A stretch of 64,000 bases of DNA from Bog-532 sp963742865 (GCA_963742865.1 CAVUNW010000071.1:1-64000); one strand, 5' to 3'. Positions 17,432 to 27,118 are shown, counted from the stretch's first letter. Numbers and translations are program-made. The notes: generated by a model not told the origin, from the letters alone.

Positions 17432-19432
17432 ATGAGGCGTACTCTGCTGGCCTCGGCTGCGGCCGTCGCTGCGGCCCTCCTGAGCTCGGCCGGCATCGCG
17501 GGCGGCCCGGCTAGCGCCGCGCTGGGAACACCCGACGGCGGCGCACGGCTTGCCCAGGTCCCCCCGGGGAGCGGCTACGGCCCGGCGGCTGTGCTGGCCG
17601 GAATGAGCGAGCAGCAGCGGATCGGGCAGTTGTTCATGGCGGGAGTTCCGGCGGCCGGCCCGGTTAGCAGCGCGATCAGTACGGATGTGACGACGTACCA
17701 CACCGGCTCGGTCATCTTGACCGGCCGCAGCAGCGCCGGGGTAACCGCGACGCGGCGGCTCACCGGTCAGTTGCAGAGCCTGGCCACCAGCACCGCGACG
17801 GACGGTGTGCCGCTGCTGGTGGCCACCGACCAGGAGGGCGGCAACGTGCAGGTGCTGTCCGGCCCTGGGTTCTCCACGATGCCGACTGCGCTTTCCCAGG
17901 GCACTGAACCCGCCTGGCAGTTGCGCGGTAACGCGGACATGTGGGGCGGCCAGCTGGCGGCAGCGGGGGTGAATCTCGACCTGGCGCCCGTGCTGGACAC
18001 GGTTCCCGCCAGCGGGGCGAGCAGCAACCAGCCGATCGGCCGCTACCAGCGGGAGTACGGGTACACGCCCGCCGCGGTCACCGCCGCTGGCACCTCCTTC
18101 ATCCAGGGCATGCACGAGGCCGGCGTCAGCGTATCCATCAAGCATTTCCCCGGGCTGGGCCGCGCCAGCGGGAACACCGACACTACCTACGGCGTGACCG
18201 ATGGTGTTACCACGTATAACGACCCGTACCTGCAGCCTTATGCGAGCGCGGTGTCCTCGGGCGGCGCGCAGGTGGTGATGGTATCCGAGGCCATCTACAC
18301 CAAGATCGACGCCGCCCATCAGGCGTTGTTCTCGCCTACGGTGCTCGGCGGGATGCTCCGCACTGAGCTGGGCTTTCACGGCGTGATCATGAGCGACTCG
18401 ATGGAAGCGACAGCGGTGAGCAACCTGACGCCGGCGCAGCAGGCGGTCAACTTCATCGCGGCCGGCGGCGATCTCGTTCTGGCCACCGATCCGACCGTCA
18501 TCCCGGCCATGTATGGCGCCGTACTCGCGCGGGCACAGTCTGACCCGGCCTTCGGCGCACTGGTGAATCAGGCGGCGCTGACCGTCTTGATCGCCAAGCA
18601 GCAGACCGGCCTCATCGGTGGCACGGTAGCCGCCGCGGCCACGGGCGGGAGCCCGCTCACCGTGATCGAGCGGGCCAGCGGAGGCAGCGTGGCCGCGTTC
18701 ACGCAAAGCGCCGGCGCGTGGTCCGGCCCCGTCTCCCTCGGCGGCCGGACCAACTACCAGCCCGCGGCGGCCGCTATTCCGGGAACCGCGTCCACCGAGG
18801 TGGCCGTGATCGGCACCGACGCGGCCACCTGGGTGCAAGGGTTCACGGGAGGCACCCCCACCGGGGCGTGGACCTCCATCGGAGGCGCCGCGACGGCGCC
18901 GCCGGCCATCGCGGCCGGCTCGGGCGGCCAGCTAGCCGTGGCGGTCCGCGGCACTGACCATGCGATATGGATCAAGACATTCGCGCCCGCAACCGGGTGG
19001 AGCGGCTGGGCCACCGCGGGCGCTGAAGTCAGCGGCGCCCCTATCGGCCTGACCTTCACCGCTTCCGGTGATCTTGACGCCTTCGTGACCGGGACCGACA
19101 ACCAGGCCTATCAGGACACCCGCCACGCGGGCCGGTGGTCGGGCTGGCAAAGCCTCGGCGGCGTGCTAGCCGGTGGTCCCGCCGCCACGCTGGCTGGCGG
19201 ACAGGTCGAGATCTTCGTCCAGAGCACGGGCGGCGTCGCCTACGAGCGCACCAATGCCGGCACCTGGTCGGCCTGGCTCAGCCTCGGCGGCGTGCTCACC
19301 ACCTCGCCGGCGGCCGCGTCCCAGGGCGCCGGGTCCAGCTCGGTCGTGGCCGGGGGGACCGACGGCCGCCTGTACCTAGACGGCTACAGCGGTGGCGCCT
19401 GGTCGGGCTGGCAGCTACTGCCGTTCGGCTAG
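17432..19432 (+). CDS. Secreted GH3 glycosidase (NagZ-like) with C-terminal lectin-like propeller
   Basis: A signal peptide (MRRTLLASAAAVAAALLSSA, cleavage near PASA) is followed by a GH3 barrel of about 330 residues: LVATDQEGGNVQVL, VNLDLAPVLD, SIKHFPGLGRASGNTDT (usual K-H-F-P-G-H-G, here Leu for His) and GVIMSDSMEA carrying the nucleophile Asp. Family members remove beta-N-acetylglucosamine from peptidoglycan or chitin. Residues about 410-666 are five similar units of roughly 48 residues ending in W-[ST]-x-W-x-S-L-G-G, like PLL/tectonin-type beta-propeller lectins, suggesting sugar binding. Starts at 17420 (ATG) or 17429 (GTG) are also possible. Confidence 0.85.
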   Translation: MRRTLLASAAAVAAALLSSAGIAGGPASAALGTPDGGARLAQVPPGSGYGPAAVLAGMSEQQRIGQLFMAGVPAAGPVSSAISTDVTTYHTGSVILTGRSSAGVTATRRLTGQLQSLATSTATDGVPLLVATDQEGGNVQVLSGPGFSTMPTALSQGTEPAWQLRGNADMWGGQLAAAGVNLDLAPVLDTVPASGASSNQPIGRYQREYGYTPAAVTAAGTSFIQGMHEAGVSVSIKHFPGLGRASGNTDTTYGVTDGVTTYNDPYLQPYASAVSSGGAQVVMVSEAIYTKIDAAHQALFSPTVLGGMLRTELGFHGVIMSDSMEATAVSNLTPAQQAVNFIAAGGDLVLATDPTVIPAMYGAVLARAQSDPAFGALVNQAALTVLIAKQQTGLIGGTVAAAATGGSPLTVIERASGGSVAAFTQSAGAWSGPVSLGGRTNYQPAAAAIPGTASTEVAVIGTDAATWVQGFTGGTPTGAWTSIGGAATAPPAIAAGSGGQLAVAVRGTDHAIWIKTFAPATGWSGWATAGAEVSGAPIGLTFTASGDLDAFVTGTDNQAYQDTRHAGRWSGWQSLGGVLAGGPAATLAGGQVEIFVQSTGGVAYERTNAGTWSAWLSLGGVLTTSPAAASQGAGSSSVVAGGTDGRLYLDGYSGGAWSGWQLLPFG

Positions 19433-19519
19433 AGGGGCCGGCGCGGCCCCCGCAGGCGGGGCACGCATCACTTACAGCCGTACTGGTCATCGAGCCAGGA
19501 CGGCGGGAAGATCCAAGCC

Positions 19520-19676
19520 ATCGTGGCCACGCTGATCAGCGACGAGCACGACAGCATCGTGCGCTGGCGCCGCACCCGCCTGCGCGGCCAGCGGGATGCC
19601 TTGCAGGACGCGCTGCGGGCCAGCCTGCCGCGCTGGACCTGGACCTGGCCGCCGCCTGGGAGAGCAGCCACTAGCG
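19520..19676 (+). pseudogene. Possible MocR/aminotransferase C-terminal fragment
   Basis: IVATLISDEHDSIVRWRRTR, then GQRDALQDALRASLPRWTW resembles the stretch 'x-x-x-R-R-x-R-D-A-L-x-x-A-L-x-x-x-L-P-G-W-x-W' near the end of MocR-type regulators with an aminotransferase domain. Nothing upstream between 19433 and 19520 supplies the rest of such a protein. Treated as a remnant with low confidence. Confidence 0.3.
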
Positions 19677-19692
19677 GCGCGGCGGCACCGCC

Positions 19693-20562
19693 TCAGCCCG
19701 CCAGCCCAAGCATGCGGACGGCGTTGTCCTTGAGGATCTTGGGACGGATGTCCGGCTTGATCTCCAGCTTGTCGAAGTCGCGGAGCCATCGTTCCGGCGT
19801 CAGCAGCGGATAGTCGGTGCCGAACAGCAACTTGTCCTGCAGCAGCGAGTTCATGGCCCGGACCAGTTGCGGCGGGAAGTACTTCGGCGACCAGCCGGAC
19901 AGGTCGATGTAGACGTTCGCCTTGTGGGTGGCGATGGAGATCGCAGAATCCTGCCATGGCACCGACGGATGCGCGAGGATCACGGTCAGGCCCGGGAAGT
20001 CGGCCGCGACGTCATCGATCAGCATCGGGTCGGACAGCCGCAGCTTGATGCCCCGGCCGCCCGGGAGGCCGGCCCCGATGCCCGTCTGGCCGGTGTGGAA
20101 GACCGCCGGGACGCCCAGTTCCTCGATCGCCGCGTACAGCGGGTACACGGCGGGATCGTTGGGCGTGAAGCCCTGCATGCTGGGATGGAACTTGAACCCG
20201 CGGACCCCGTGCCCGGTCACCAGCCGCCGCGCGCGGCGCACCGCCTCGCCCGGAACCAGCGGGTCCACCGAGCCGAACGGGATCAGCACGTCGGCGAACC
20301 CGGCCGCGCGGTCGGCGATCTCCTCGCTGGACAGCGCCGGGTGACCCGAGGCCGTCGTCGCGTCCACGGTGAAGATGACGGCGCCCATCTGCCGTTCCCG
20401 GTAGAACGCGGCGATCTGCTCGACCGCCGGCGTGCGCTCCTCGCCCGTCTTGAAGTACTTGGCGGACGCGGCGAGCAGTTCGTCGTCCATCGAGTAGTGC
20501 CCGTGCCCGTCCCCCTCGACGTGCACGTGAACGTCGATCGCCGTCAGGGATGCGGTCTCCAT
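19693..20562 (-). CDS. Amidohydrolase-family (TIM-barrel) protein
   Basis: 289 residues beginning METASLTAIDVHVHVEGDGH, where H-V-H is the first metal-binding pair of amidohydrolase_2 proteins. Later ligands are in GVRGFKFHPSMQGFTPND, GVPAVFHTGQTG and LAHPSVPWQDSA, and the catalytic Asp in LLFGTDYPLLTPERWL. Relatives include ACMSD-type decarboxylases and lactone hydrolases of aromatic-acid pathways. The KFHPS and FGTDYP blocks are typical of the '4-oxalomesaconate/amidohydrolase' subgroup. It diverges from the acetoacetyl-CoA synthetase gene across a repeat-rich 225-bp region. Exact substrate unknown. Confidence 0.88.
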   Translation of the reverse strand: METASLTAIDVHVHVEGDGHGHYSMDDELLAASAKYFKTGEERTPAVEQIAAFYRERQMGAVIFTVDATTASGHPALSSEEIADRAAGFADVLIPFGSVDPLVPGEAVRRARRLVTGHGVRGFKFHPSMQGFTPNDPAVYPLYAAIEELGVPAVFHTGQTGIGAGLPGGRGIKLRLSDPMLIDDVAADFPGLTVILAHPSVPWQDSAISIATHKANVYIDLSGWSPKYFPPQLVRAMNSLLQDKLLFGTDYPLLTPERWLRDFDKLEIKPDIRPKILKDNAVRMLGLAG

Positions 20563-20592
20563 GCTGGGCTCCGTTCCGCCGCCAGGTCACCT

Positions 20593-20643
20593 GCTCCCAG
20601 TGAACCTACGCTCCCAGTGAACCTACGCTCCCAGTGAACCTAC
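20593..20643. repeat. 17-bp direct repeat, three exact copies
   Basis: GCTCCCAGTGAACCTAC at 20593-20609, 20610-20626 and 20627-20643, just upstream of the amidohydrolase start. Perfect identity suggests recent slippage; it may also duplicate a regulator site. Confidence 0.9.
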
Positions 20644-20688
20644 GCCACGGCATTGATTCACCGGCCGCGCCATGCGAAGGTCGGCGCT

Positions 20689-20790
20689 GTGGAAATCGGC
20701 CCGGAGGAAATCATCGGCCCGGTGGAAACTGGCCCGGCGGAAACTGACACCGTGGAAACCGGCCCGTGATGCGCGGAAACTGACACCGTG
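20689..20790. repeat. 15-bp-period degenerate repeat
   Basis: G[T/A/C]GGAAA[T/C] recurs at about 15-18-bp steps (20691, 20706, 20724, 20739, 20754, 20775), each mostly followed by [CT]GGCCCG. On the minus strand one frame reads GFHGVSFRRASFHRADD and LRADFHSADLRMARP, resembling pentapeptide repeats, which fits the 15-bp period. It abuts the GTG of the synthetase gene. Confidence 0.7.
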
Positions 20791-22831
20791 AAAACGGGCG
20801 AAGACGGCCTGCTGCCGGCCGGGGTCAGCGTCCGCGAGGGCGACCTGCTGTGGACGCCCAGTCCCGAACAGGTGGCCGGCGCGAACGTCACCGGGTTCAC
20901 CCGCTGGCTGGCCGGCGAGCGCGGCCTGACGTTCGGCGACTATCACGCCCTGTGGCACTGGTCGGTCACCGACCTGGACGGCTTCTGGCAGGCGGTCTGG
21001 GACTACTCCGGCATCCAGGCGTCCGAGCCGGCCACCGCGGTCCTCGGCCGCCGTGCCATGCCGGGCGCCGAATGGTTCCCCGGCGCGCGCCTCAACTACG
21101 CCGAGCACATCCTGCGCCAGGAACAGATCGCCGGCCCCGGCGCGGACGCGCTGCTGTTCGCCGGCGAGACCGTCCCGCTGCAGGGCCTGCCGTGGGAGAC
21201 GTTCGCGGGCCAGGTGCGGATCTTCGCCACCCGGCTGCGCGCCATGGGCGTCCGCCCCGGCGACCGGGTCGCCGCCTATCTGCCGAACATCCCGCAGACC
21301 GTGATCGCCATGCTCGCGACGGCCAGCATCGGCGCGATCTGGGCCAGCTGCTCCCCCGACTTCGGCTGGCGCGGGGTCACCGACCGGTTCCGCCAGCTCA
21401 CGCCGAAGGTGCTGGTGTGCACCGACGGGTACCGGTATGGCGGCCGCGACTACGACCGGCGCGAGGAGACGGCACAGATCGCCGGCGGCCTGCCCGGCCT
21501 GGAGCACGTCATCTACCTGCCCCGGCTGCACCGCGGACGACCCGCGCCCTCCCACTCAGGACGCTCTCAGCTGGGACGACGTGATGGACCACCCGCCTGT
21601 CCCGGCCACGTCGTTCGGCTTCGAGCAGGTTCCGTTCGGCCATCCGCTCTGGATTTTGTTCTCCTCCGGCACAACTGGCCTGCCCAAGGCGATCACCCAC
21701 AGCCACGGCGGCATCCTTATCGAGCAGCTCAAGCTGCAGCGGTTCCACATGGACCTGCGGCCCGGCGACCGGATGCTCTTCTACACCACGACCGGCTGGA
21801 TGATGTGGAACTTCCTGGTCAGCTCGCTGCTGCTCGGCGTGCGGCCGGTGCTGTACGACGGGAACCCGGCCTACCCGGACCCCGGCATTCTGTGGCGGCT
21901 GGTGCAGGACGCGCAGGTGACGTTCTTCGGCGCCTCACCCGCGTACGTCGACGCGCTGAACCGGGCCGGGATCGTCCCGGGGCGCCAGTTCAGCCTGTCC
22001 GCGCTGCGCGCCGTCATGCTGGCGGGGTCGCCCGTGTCCGCCGAATGCAGCGCCTGGTTCTACCGCAACGTCAAGCGTGACCTGTGGCTGGCCACCGGCA
22101 GCGGGGGCACCGACACGTGCTGCGGGCTCGTCGGCGGCATCCCCACCCAGCCGGTATACGCGGGCGAGATCCAGGCCCGTCATCTCGGCGTGGCGGCCTG
22201 GGCCTTCGACGCCGACGGTCACCCGGTCACCGACCAGGTGGGTGAGCTCGTCATCACCGAGCCGATGCCCTCGATGCCGGTGCGTTTCTGGGGCGACGAC
22301 GACGGCAGCCGCTACCGCGCCTCCTATTTCACCGAATTTCCCGGCCAGTGGCGGCAGGGCGACTTCTTCCGGGTCAACGCGCGCGGCGGATGCTTCGTGC
22401 TCGGCCGCTCCGACGCCACCCTCAACCGCGACGGGGTGCGGATCGGGACCGCGGAAATCTACGCCGTGCTCGCGTCGGTGCCGGACGTCGATGACGCGCT
22501 GGTCGTCAACCTCGACCTGCCGGGAGGCGGGTTCTTCATGCCGCTGTTCGTCCGGCTGGCTGACGGCCGGGTGCTGGACGACGGCCTGCGCGAGGAGATC
22601 CGCGGCCGGCTGCGGAAGGAATACACGCCCCGGCACGTGCCCGACGAGATCGTCCAGGTGCCGGACATCCCGGTCACCCTTACCGGCAAGAAGATGGAGG
22701 TCCCGGTGCGCCGGATCCTGCGCGGCACGCCGCCCGAGGAGGCCGCCAACCGGAACGCCATGGCCAATCCCGCCGCACTTGATGTCTTCGCCGACTACGC
22801 CCGCACGCGCCGCGACGACCCCACCGGCTGA
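20788..22831 (+). pseudogene. Acetoacetyl-CoA synthetase, one frameshift
   Basis: The N-terminal part (LLWTPSPEQVAGANVTGFTR, FPGARLNYAEHILR) shows the ACAS_N domain of acetoacetate-CoA ligases. The AMP-binding motif ILFSSGTTGLPKAITHSHGG, YTTTGWMMWNFLVSSLL, DATLNRDGVRIGTAEIY and the acylated-lysine region TLTGKKMEVPVRR are all present. The frame switches by one base near 21540 (YLPRLHRGRP versus DALSWDDVMDHP), within otherwise continuous homology. Total length (about 680 residues) is normal. The enzyme activates acetoacetate to acetoacetyl-CoA in the cytosol. The shift is probably a base-call error. Confidence 0.88.
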
Positions 22832-22896
22832 TCGCCGGCTACCCGCAGGGACGGCCGTGGCACCGTGGGCACGGGGGGCGGACGGGAAACCGTGAG

Positions 22897-22911
22897 ACCG
22901 TAGCCTACGGT
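22897..22911. promoter_or_regulatory. Palindrome at the -10 region of the SRPBCC gene
   Basis: ACCGTAGCCTACGGT is a 7-bp perfect inverted repeat with one central base. Its right arm contains TACGGT (22906-22911), a TANNNT-type -10 exactly six bases before the ATG at 22918. It may be an operator covering the -10 of a leaderless transcript. Confidence 0.5.
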
Positions 22912-22917
22912 TGAAGA

Positions 22918-23376
22918 ATGAACGGGATGCACGTGTCGGCGGCGAAGGTCATCGGCGCCGGCCCGGGACGGATCTTCGCGCTGCTGACGGACCCGTCAAA
23001 GCATCCGCTCATCGACGGCACGGGCAGCGTCCTCGCGGTCCAGCCCGGCGGCCCGGAGCGACTCACCCTCGGCGCCACATTCGGCATGGACATGCGGATC
23101 GGCGTGCCGTACAAGATCCTCAACACGGTGGTCGAATACGACCAGGATCGCCTGATCGCGTGGCGCCACTTCAACGGGCACCGCTGGCGGTGGCAGCTCA
23201 GGCCGATCGGCGACGGCACCACCGAGGTCACCGAGACCTTCGACTGGTCGACGGCCCGGGTCCCGCTGCTGATCACGCTCAGCCCGTTCCCCCGGCGCAA
23301 CGCGCGCGGCATCCGGAAGTCGCTGGACCGGCTGGCGGACATGGCCGGCGACCCGGCTCCCGGCCCAGGCCAGTGA
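22918..23376 (+). CDS. SRPBCC-family (START/Bet v1-like) protein
   Basis: 152 residues forming a polyketide cyclase/dehydrase-like fold: MHVSAAKVIGAGPGRIFALL, DPSKHPLIDGTGSVL, YKILNTVVEYDQDRLIAW and GTTEVTETFDWSTARVP, ending in an amphipathic helix. Such proteins bind hydrophobic ligands. It precedes another SRPBCC-containing gene (TIGR01777) by 67 bp on the same strand, so they may be co-transcribed. Confidence 0.85.
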   Translation: MNGMHVSAAKVIGAGPGRIFALLTDPSKHPLIDGTGSVLAVQPGGPERLTLGATFGMDMRIGVPYKILNTVVEYDQDRLIAWRHFNGHRWRWQLRPIGDGTTEVTETFDWSTARVPLLITLSPFPRRNARGIRKSLDRLADMAGDPAPGPGQ

Positions 23377-23443
23377 CAGGGGCAGCAACCCGGCCGGGGG
23401 GACGTACAGCCGGGCCGGCCAGACCAGAGGAGAACCGCAGGCC

Positions 23444-24851
23444 ATGGGGATTACGTACTCAAGCGGTCGTGGACGCGCCGATCGGCGAGGTGTTCGAGTG
23501 GCACGCGCGGCCCGGCGCGATCACCCGGCTGCTGCCGCCCTGGCAGCCGGTCCGGGTCGGCCAGGAATCGGGCTCACTGCGTGACGGCCGCGCCGTCCTG
23601 CTGCTGCCGGGCGGGGTGCGCTGGGTGGCGGCCCATCGGCCGGACGGTTACGACCCGCCGCACCAGTTCGTCGACGAGCTGGTGTCCGCCGGGGTCTCCA
23701 GGGTGCTGTCCTGGCGGCATACCCACCTGTTCAGCGCCGAGGGCGAGGCCGAAGGAGAAAACGAGACCCGGGTCACCGACGACGTGCAGACCCCGGTCCC
23801 GGAGAGGGCGCTGCGGCAGATGTTCGCCTACCGGCACCGTGAGCTGGCCGCGGACCTGGCCGCCCACCGCTGGGCCCGGCTGCACCGCAGCGAGCCCATG
23901 ACCGTCGCGATCACCGGGGCCAGCGGTCTCGTCGGGACCGCGCTGTCCGCCCTGCTGACCACCGGCGGCCACCACGTGATCAAACTCGTCCGCCACCCGG
24001 CGCAGGGCGCGGACGAACGCCAATGGCAGCCGGACCGGCCCGCTCCGGACCTGCTCGCCGGCGTGGACGCCGTGGTTCACCTGGCCGGGGCGAGCATCGC
24101 CGGCCGGTTCACGCCCGCGCACAAGCGGGCCGTCCGGGACAGCCGCGTCGGCCCCACCCGCCGGCTGGCCGAGCTGGCCGCCGCCACCTCCAGCGCGGCC
24201 TCCAGCGGCTCCGCTGGAGCTCCGGACAGCGGTACCTCCGCCGGCCCGCAGACGTTTATCAGTGCCTCCGCGATCGGCTACTACGGCGCCAACCGCGGCG
24301 ACGAGATCCTGAGCGAGGACAGCGCCCCGGGTGACGACTTCCTGGCCAGCGTGGTCACCGAATGGGAGGCGGCCACCGCGCCCGCCGCGGAGGCCGGCCT
24401 GCGGGTCGTGCGGGTGCGCACCGGGATCGTGCAGAGCCCCAGGGGCGGCACGCTGAAGCTGCTCTACCCGCTGTTCGCGGCCGGGCTCGGCGGCCCCATT
24501 AGCTCGGGGCGGCAGTGGCTGTCCTGGATCGGCATCGACGACCTGGCCGACGTCTACCTGCGCGCCCTGGTCGATCCGGCGCTGTCCGGGCCGGTCAACG
24601 CGGTCGCGCCGGACCCGGCCCGGAACGCGGACTACACCCGGGCGCTCGGCCGGGTGCTGCGGCGGCCGACGGTCATCCCGGTTCCGGGTTTTGGCCCGCG
24701 GCTGCTGCTCGGCGAGGAGGGCGCGCGCGAACTGGTCGAGGCCAGCCAGCGGGTCCGTCCAGACGCCCTGCTGGCGGCCGGACATTCGTTCCGCTACCCG
24801 CAGCTCGACCCGGCGCTGCGGCACCTGCTCGGCCGCGTCCCCGCCGCCTAA
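23444..24851 (+). pseudogene. TIGR01777 SDR-type epimerase with N-terminal SRPBCC domain, frameshift at codon 8
   Basis: ATG at 23444 opens MGITYSS, then one extra G near 23465 shifts the frame into VVDAPIGEVFEWHARPGAIT. Removing it gives the usual family start. The SRPBCC half spans residues 1-150 (LLPPWQPVRVGQESGSL, DDVQTPVPERALRQMF); the Rossmann half begins MTVAITGASGLVGTALSALL and has the TIGR01777 marks FISASAIGYYG, TGIVQSPRGGTLKLLYPLF and SWIGIDDLADVYLRAL. Tyr in IGYYG fits the SDR catalytic position. Physiological substrate is unknown. The insertion is most likely a sequence error. Confidence 0.87.
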
Positions 24852-24925
24852 ACCGGCGCTCCCTTCAGCGGGCCACGGGGTTCAGCCGGGCATGCGGGCC
24901 GGGTCGATAGCGGCGCCGCGACGCC

Positions 24926-26155
24926 TCAGTCGGGGATTCCGGTGACCCGGATCGCGACGATGGCCACGTCGTCACGGAGCCTGGCGCCCTCGCTGAACGC
25001 CCTGAGATCGTCCTCGACCGCCTGGACGATGCCGGCGGCGGGGCGCCCCGGGCTGCGGGTCAGGGCGTCAGCCAGCCGGGCGGTCCCGTAGATGGAGCCA
25101 TCGGCGGCGCGCCGTTCGGTCACACCGTTCGAGTAGAGCACCAGCGCGTCACCGGCCCGCAGAGCCAGGTGTTCGGTCTGCGTCTCCGCGTCGCCGAATA
25201 TGCCCAGCGGCAGGCCCCCGCCCGGCGTGAAGGAGACCACGCCGTTGGCCCGGACCTGCGCTGCGGCCGGGTGCCCGGCACTGGTGAGCGAGGCGTCCAG
25301 GTGATCATCGTTCCAGCGCAGGTGCGCCGCGACCGCGGTCACGAAACGGTCCGTCTCGCGCTGGGCCAGCATGGCCGTGTTCAACTTGGCCAGCACGCCG
25401 GCCGGCTGGTCGTCCCACAGGCTGAGCAGCCGGATGCCGTGCCGGACCATCGCGGTGACCGCGGCGGCTTCCTCGCCCTTGCCGCATACGTCGCCGAGCA
25501 CCACGCCCCAGCCACCGGGGCTCTTGAAGAAGTCGTAGAAGTCACCGCCGACCTCGATGCCGTGGCTGCCCGGGCGGTAAGCGGCCGCCCAGTCCAGGCC
25601 CGGCATCGGTGCGGGCACCTGCGGCAGCAGGCTGGCCTGCAGGGCCGCAGCCGTGTCGGAGCGGCGCCGCTGGCGGCGACCGGTGCGCAGGGCCAGCGCG
25701 ATGTGCTCGCCGATTTCCTCCAGGACGCGCAGATCGGACAGGTTGAAGGCCGGCTTCTCCGGCGACCGGACCAGCGTCAGCACGCCGGGGGTAAATTCGC
25801 CCGCCCGCAGGGGGACGCTGAGCACCGAGCCGGCCCCCAGCACGGCGAGCACCGGCTGGCCGGCGGCGGTAACTCCGAGCGCGTTCTCGTCCTGGATGTG
25901 CGGGTACACGACGGCCTTGCCGGTCTGCAGGACCTGGCTGTGCAGTGGCGCCGCGGCGGCATCGTCGCCCGCGATGAGCGGGGCTAGCGGATTGTCCGGG
26001 CCGGCCACGACGGCCCGGGTGATCCCGTCCTCATCAGCCAGGTCAACGATCACCCAGTCGGCGGTGTCGGCCTGGAGCAGCCAGGCCACCCGGTGCAGGG
26101 TGACCGGCTCGCTGAGCGGCTGCTCGTCCAGCAGCAGCCGCGTCGCCTGGGACAT
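24926..26155 (-). CDS. GAF-SpoIIE (PP2C) serine/threonine phosphatase
   Basis: 409 residues. A GAF domain (about 25-160: WVIVDLADEDGITRAVVAGP, VLSVPLRAGEFTPGVLTLV) precedes a PP2C/SpoIIE domain (about 185-405) with metal-binding aspartates in GIEVGGDFYDFF, GDVCGKGEEAA and LRDDVAIVAI. Such RsbU/RsbP-like phosphatases dephosphorylate STAS anti-anti-sigma factors in partner-switching cascades; a STAS gene is present at 30741-31094. Upstream is a PAS protein gene separated by a proline/serine/glycine-rich, repetitive 100 bp that lacks a clear ribosome site, so the two may be one protein interrupted by a frameshift. Confidence 0.9.
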   Translation of the reverse strand: MSQATRLLLDEQPLSEPVTLHRVAWLLQADTADWVIVDLADEDGITRAVVAGPDNPLAPLIAGDDAAAAPLHSQVLQTGKAVVYPHIQDENALGVTAAGQPVLAVLGAGSVLSVPLRAGEFTPGVLTLVRSPEKPAFNLSDLRVLEEIGEHIALALRTGRRQRRRSDTAAALQASLLPQVPAPMPGLDWAAAYRPGSHGIEVGGDFYDFFKSPGGWGVVLGDVCGKGEEAAAVTAMVRHGIRLLSLWDDQPAGVLAKLNTAMLAQRETDRFVTAVAAHLRWNDDHLDASLTSAGHPAAAQVRANGVVSFTPGGGLPLGIFGDAETQTEHLALRAGDALVLYSNGVTERRAADGSIYGTARLADALTRSPGRPAAGIVQAVEDDLRAFSEGARLRDDVAIVAIRVTGIPD

Positions 26156-26253
26156 CAGGTCCAGGCGGCGCGCCGCGGCCGCGATCGTGCTGCCGGGCTC
26201 GGGTGCCGGCTCGGGGCCGCTGCCGGGCTCGGGGCGCTGCCGGGCCGGGGCCG

Positions 26254-26937
26254 CTACCGGGCTCGGCCGCTACCGGGCTTTGGGGCACGGGGACGCCCGC
26301 TGCCGGGCTGGGGATTGTCGCCGGCGTTTCTGCTGGCCGGTACCTGGGCCGGCGGGGCCGTCGGGGAACCCGGCTGGGCGACGGGAGGCAGCACGGCCAC
26401 GGTGACCAGCGGGTGCGCCTCGGCCGGCGGATCAATGCGGGCGAGCATGATGCGGGCCCGCAGGCGGCGCCGCGATACCAGCAGCACCGAGCTGAACGAG
26501 GTCTTCCCGCCGTTACGGAACACAGCGGACAGCTGCGACCGGAAGGCGGCCCGCGCCGCCAGGTCGACGAAGACCGGAAACGGTTTCCCGGCGACGTAGG
26601 CGGATGACGTGCCCAGCAGATCCGCGGCGGCCCCATTGGCGCGGCGGATGAAGCCCCCGGTGTCGAGGACGAAAACGGGGACGGGAACCTCGCTGAAGAT
26701 AGCACGCAGCAGGCTGCGGTCCCGGTCCGCCGAATCGCTGCGCCGGGTTATCTCCTGGCTCTGCTCGGCCACCTGGTCACGGATGACGCGGAGCTCTTCT
26801 TCGGCCAGTTCCAGCTCGATCAGGAGAGCATCGGCCGTGTCCGGGGCGCTTCGCTGGGCGGTCCGCAAGGCCGTGATCCGCCTGCTGAAGTCCGCGAATT
26901 CCCGGTCAAAGGCGCTGAGTTCGGCGCTGTCTGTCAC
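26254..26937 (-). CDS. PAS-domain sensor protein with N-terminal coiled coil
   Basis: 227 residues from the GTG at 26937 (good GGAGAGG upstream). Residues 1-75 are a charged coiled coil (ALLIELELAEEELRVIRDQV). A PAS domain follows (LRAIFSEVPVPVFVLDTGGF, RRANGAAADLLGTSSAYVAG). The tail (NPQPGSGRPRAPKPGSGRAR) is low complexity and breaks into a different frame from the SpoIIE phosphatase just downstream; together they would make a coiled coil-PAS-GAF-SpoIIE regulator. Annotated separately because the given sequence has a stop at 26254. Confidence 0.75.
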   Translation of the reverse strand: MTDSAELSAFDREFADFSRRITALRTAQRSAPDTADALLIELELAEEELRVIRDQVAEQSQEITRRSDSADRDRSLLRAIFSEVPVPVFVLDTGGFIRRANGAAADLLGTSSAYVAGKPFPVFVDLAARAAFRSQLSAVFRNGGKTSFSSVLLVSRRRLRARIMLARIDPPAEAHPLVTVAVLPPVAQPGSPTAPPAQVPASRNAGDNPQPGSGRPRAPKPGSGRAR

Positions 26938-27118
26938 GACACCTCTCCTATACAGGCGAGGCCGGCGCACCGCTTGGCTCCAGCGGGGCGCGTACCGCCC
27001 TCACCGCCTGCGAGCCCGCGCACCGCTTAGGCCACCGATGTTGCCGTAATGGCTGTCGTTGCAGGATCGTTGCGCTGACCCGAGCAGCATATCGCGAGGG
27101 CTGGGAGCGGCAGGCGGC

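Noticed and set aside
17048..18838. Long minus-strand frame across the GH3 gene
   Set aside because: Overlaps the GH3 domain with signal peptide and motifs on the plus strand; no homology of its own.
21430..21600. Programmed ribosomal frameshifting in acetoacetyl-CoA synthetase
   Set aside because: No slippery heptamer or pseudoknot is visible, and the same type of shift affects many unrelated genes in the window.
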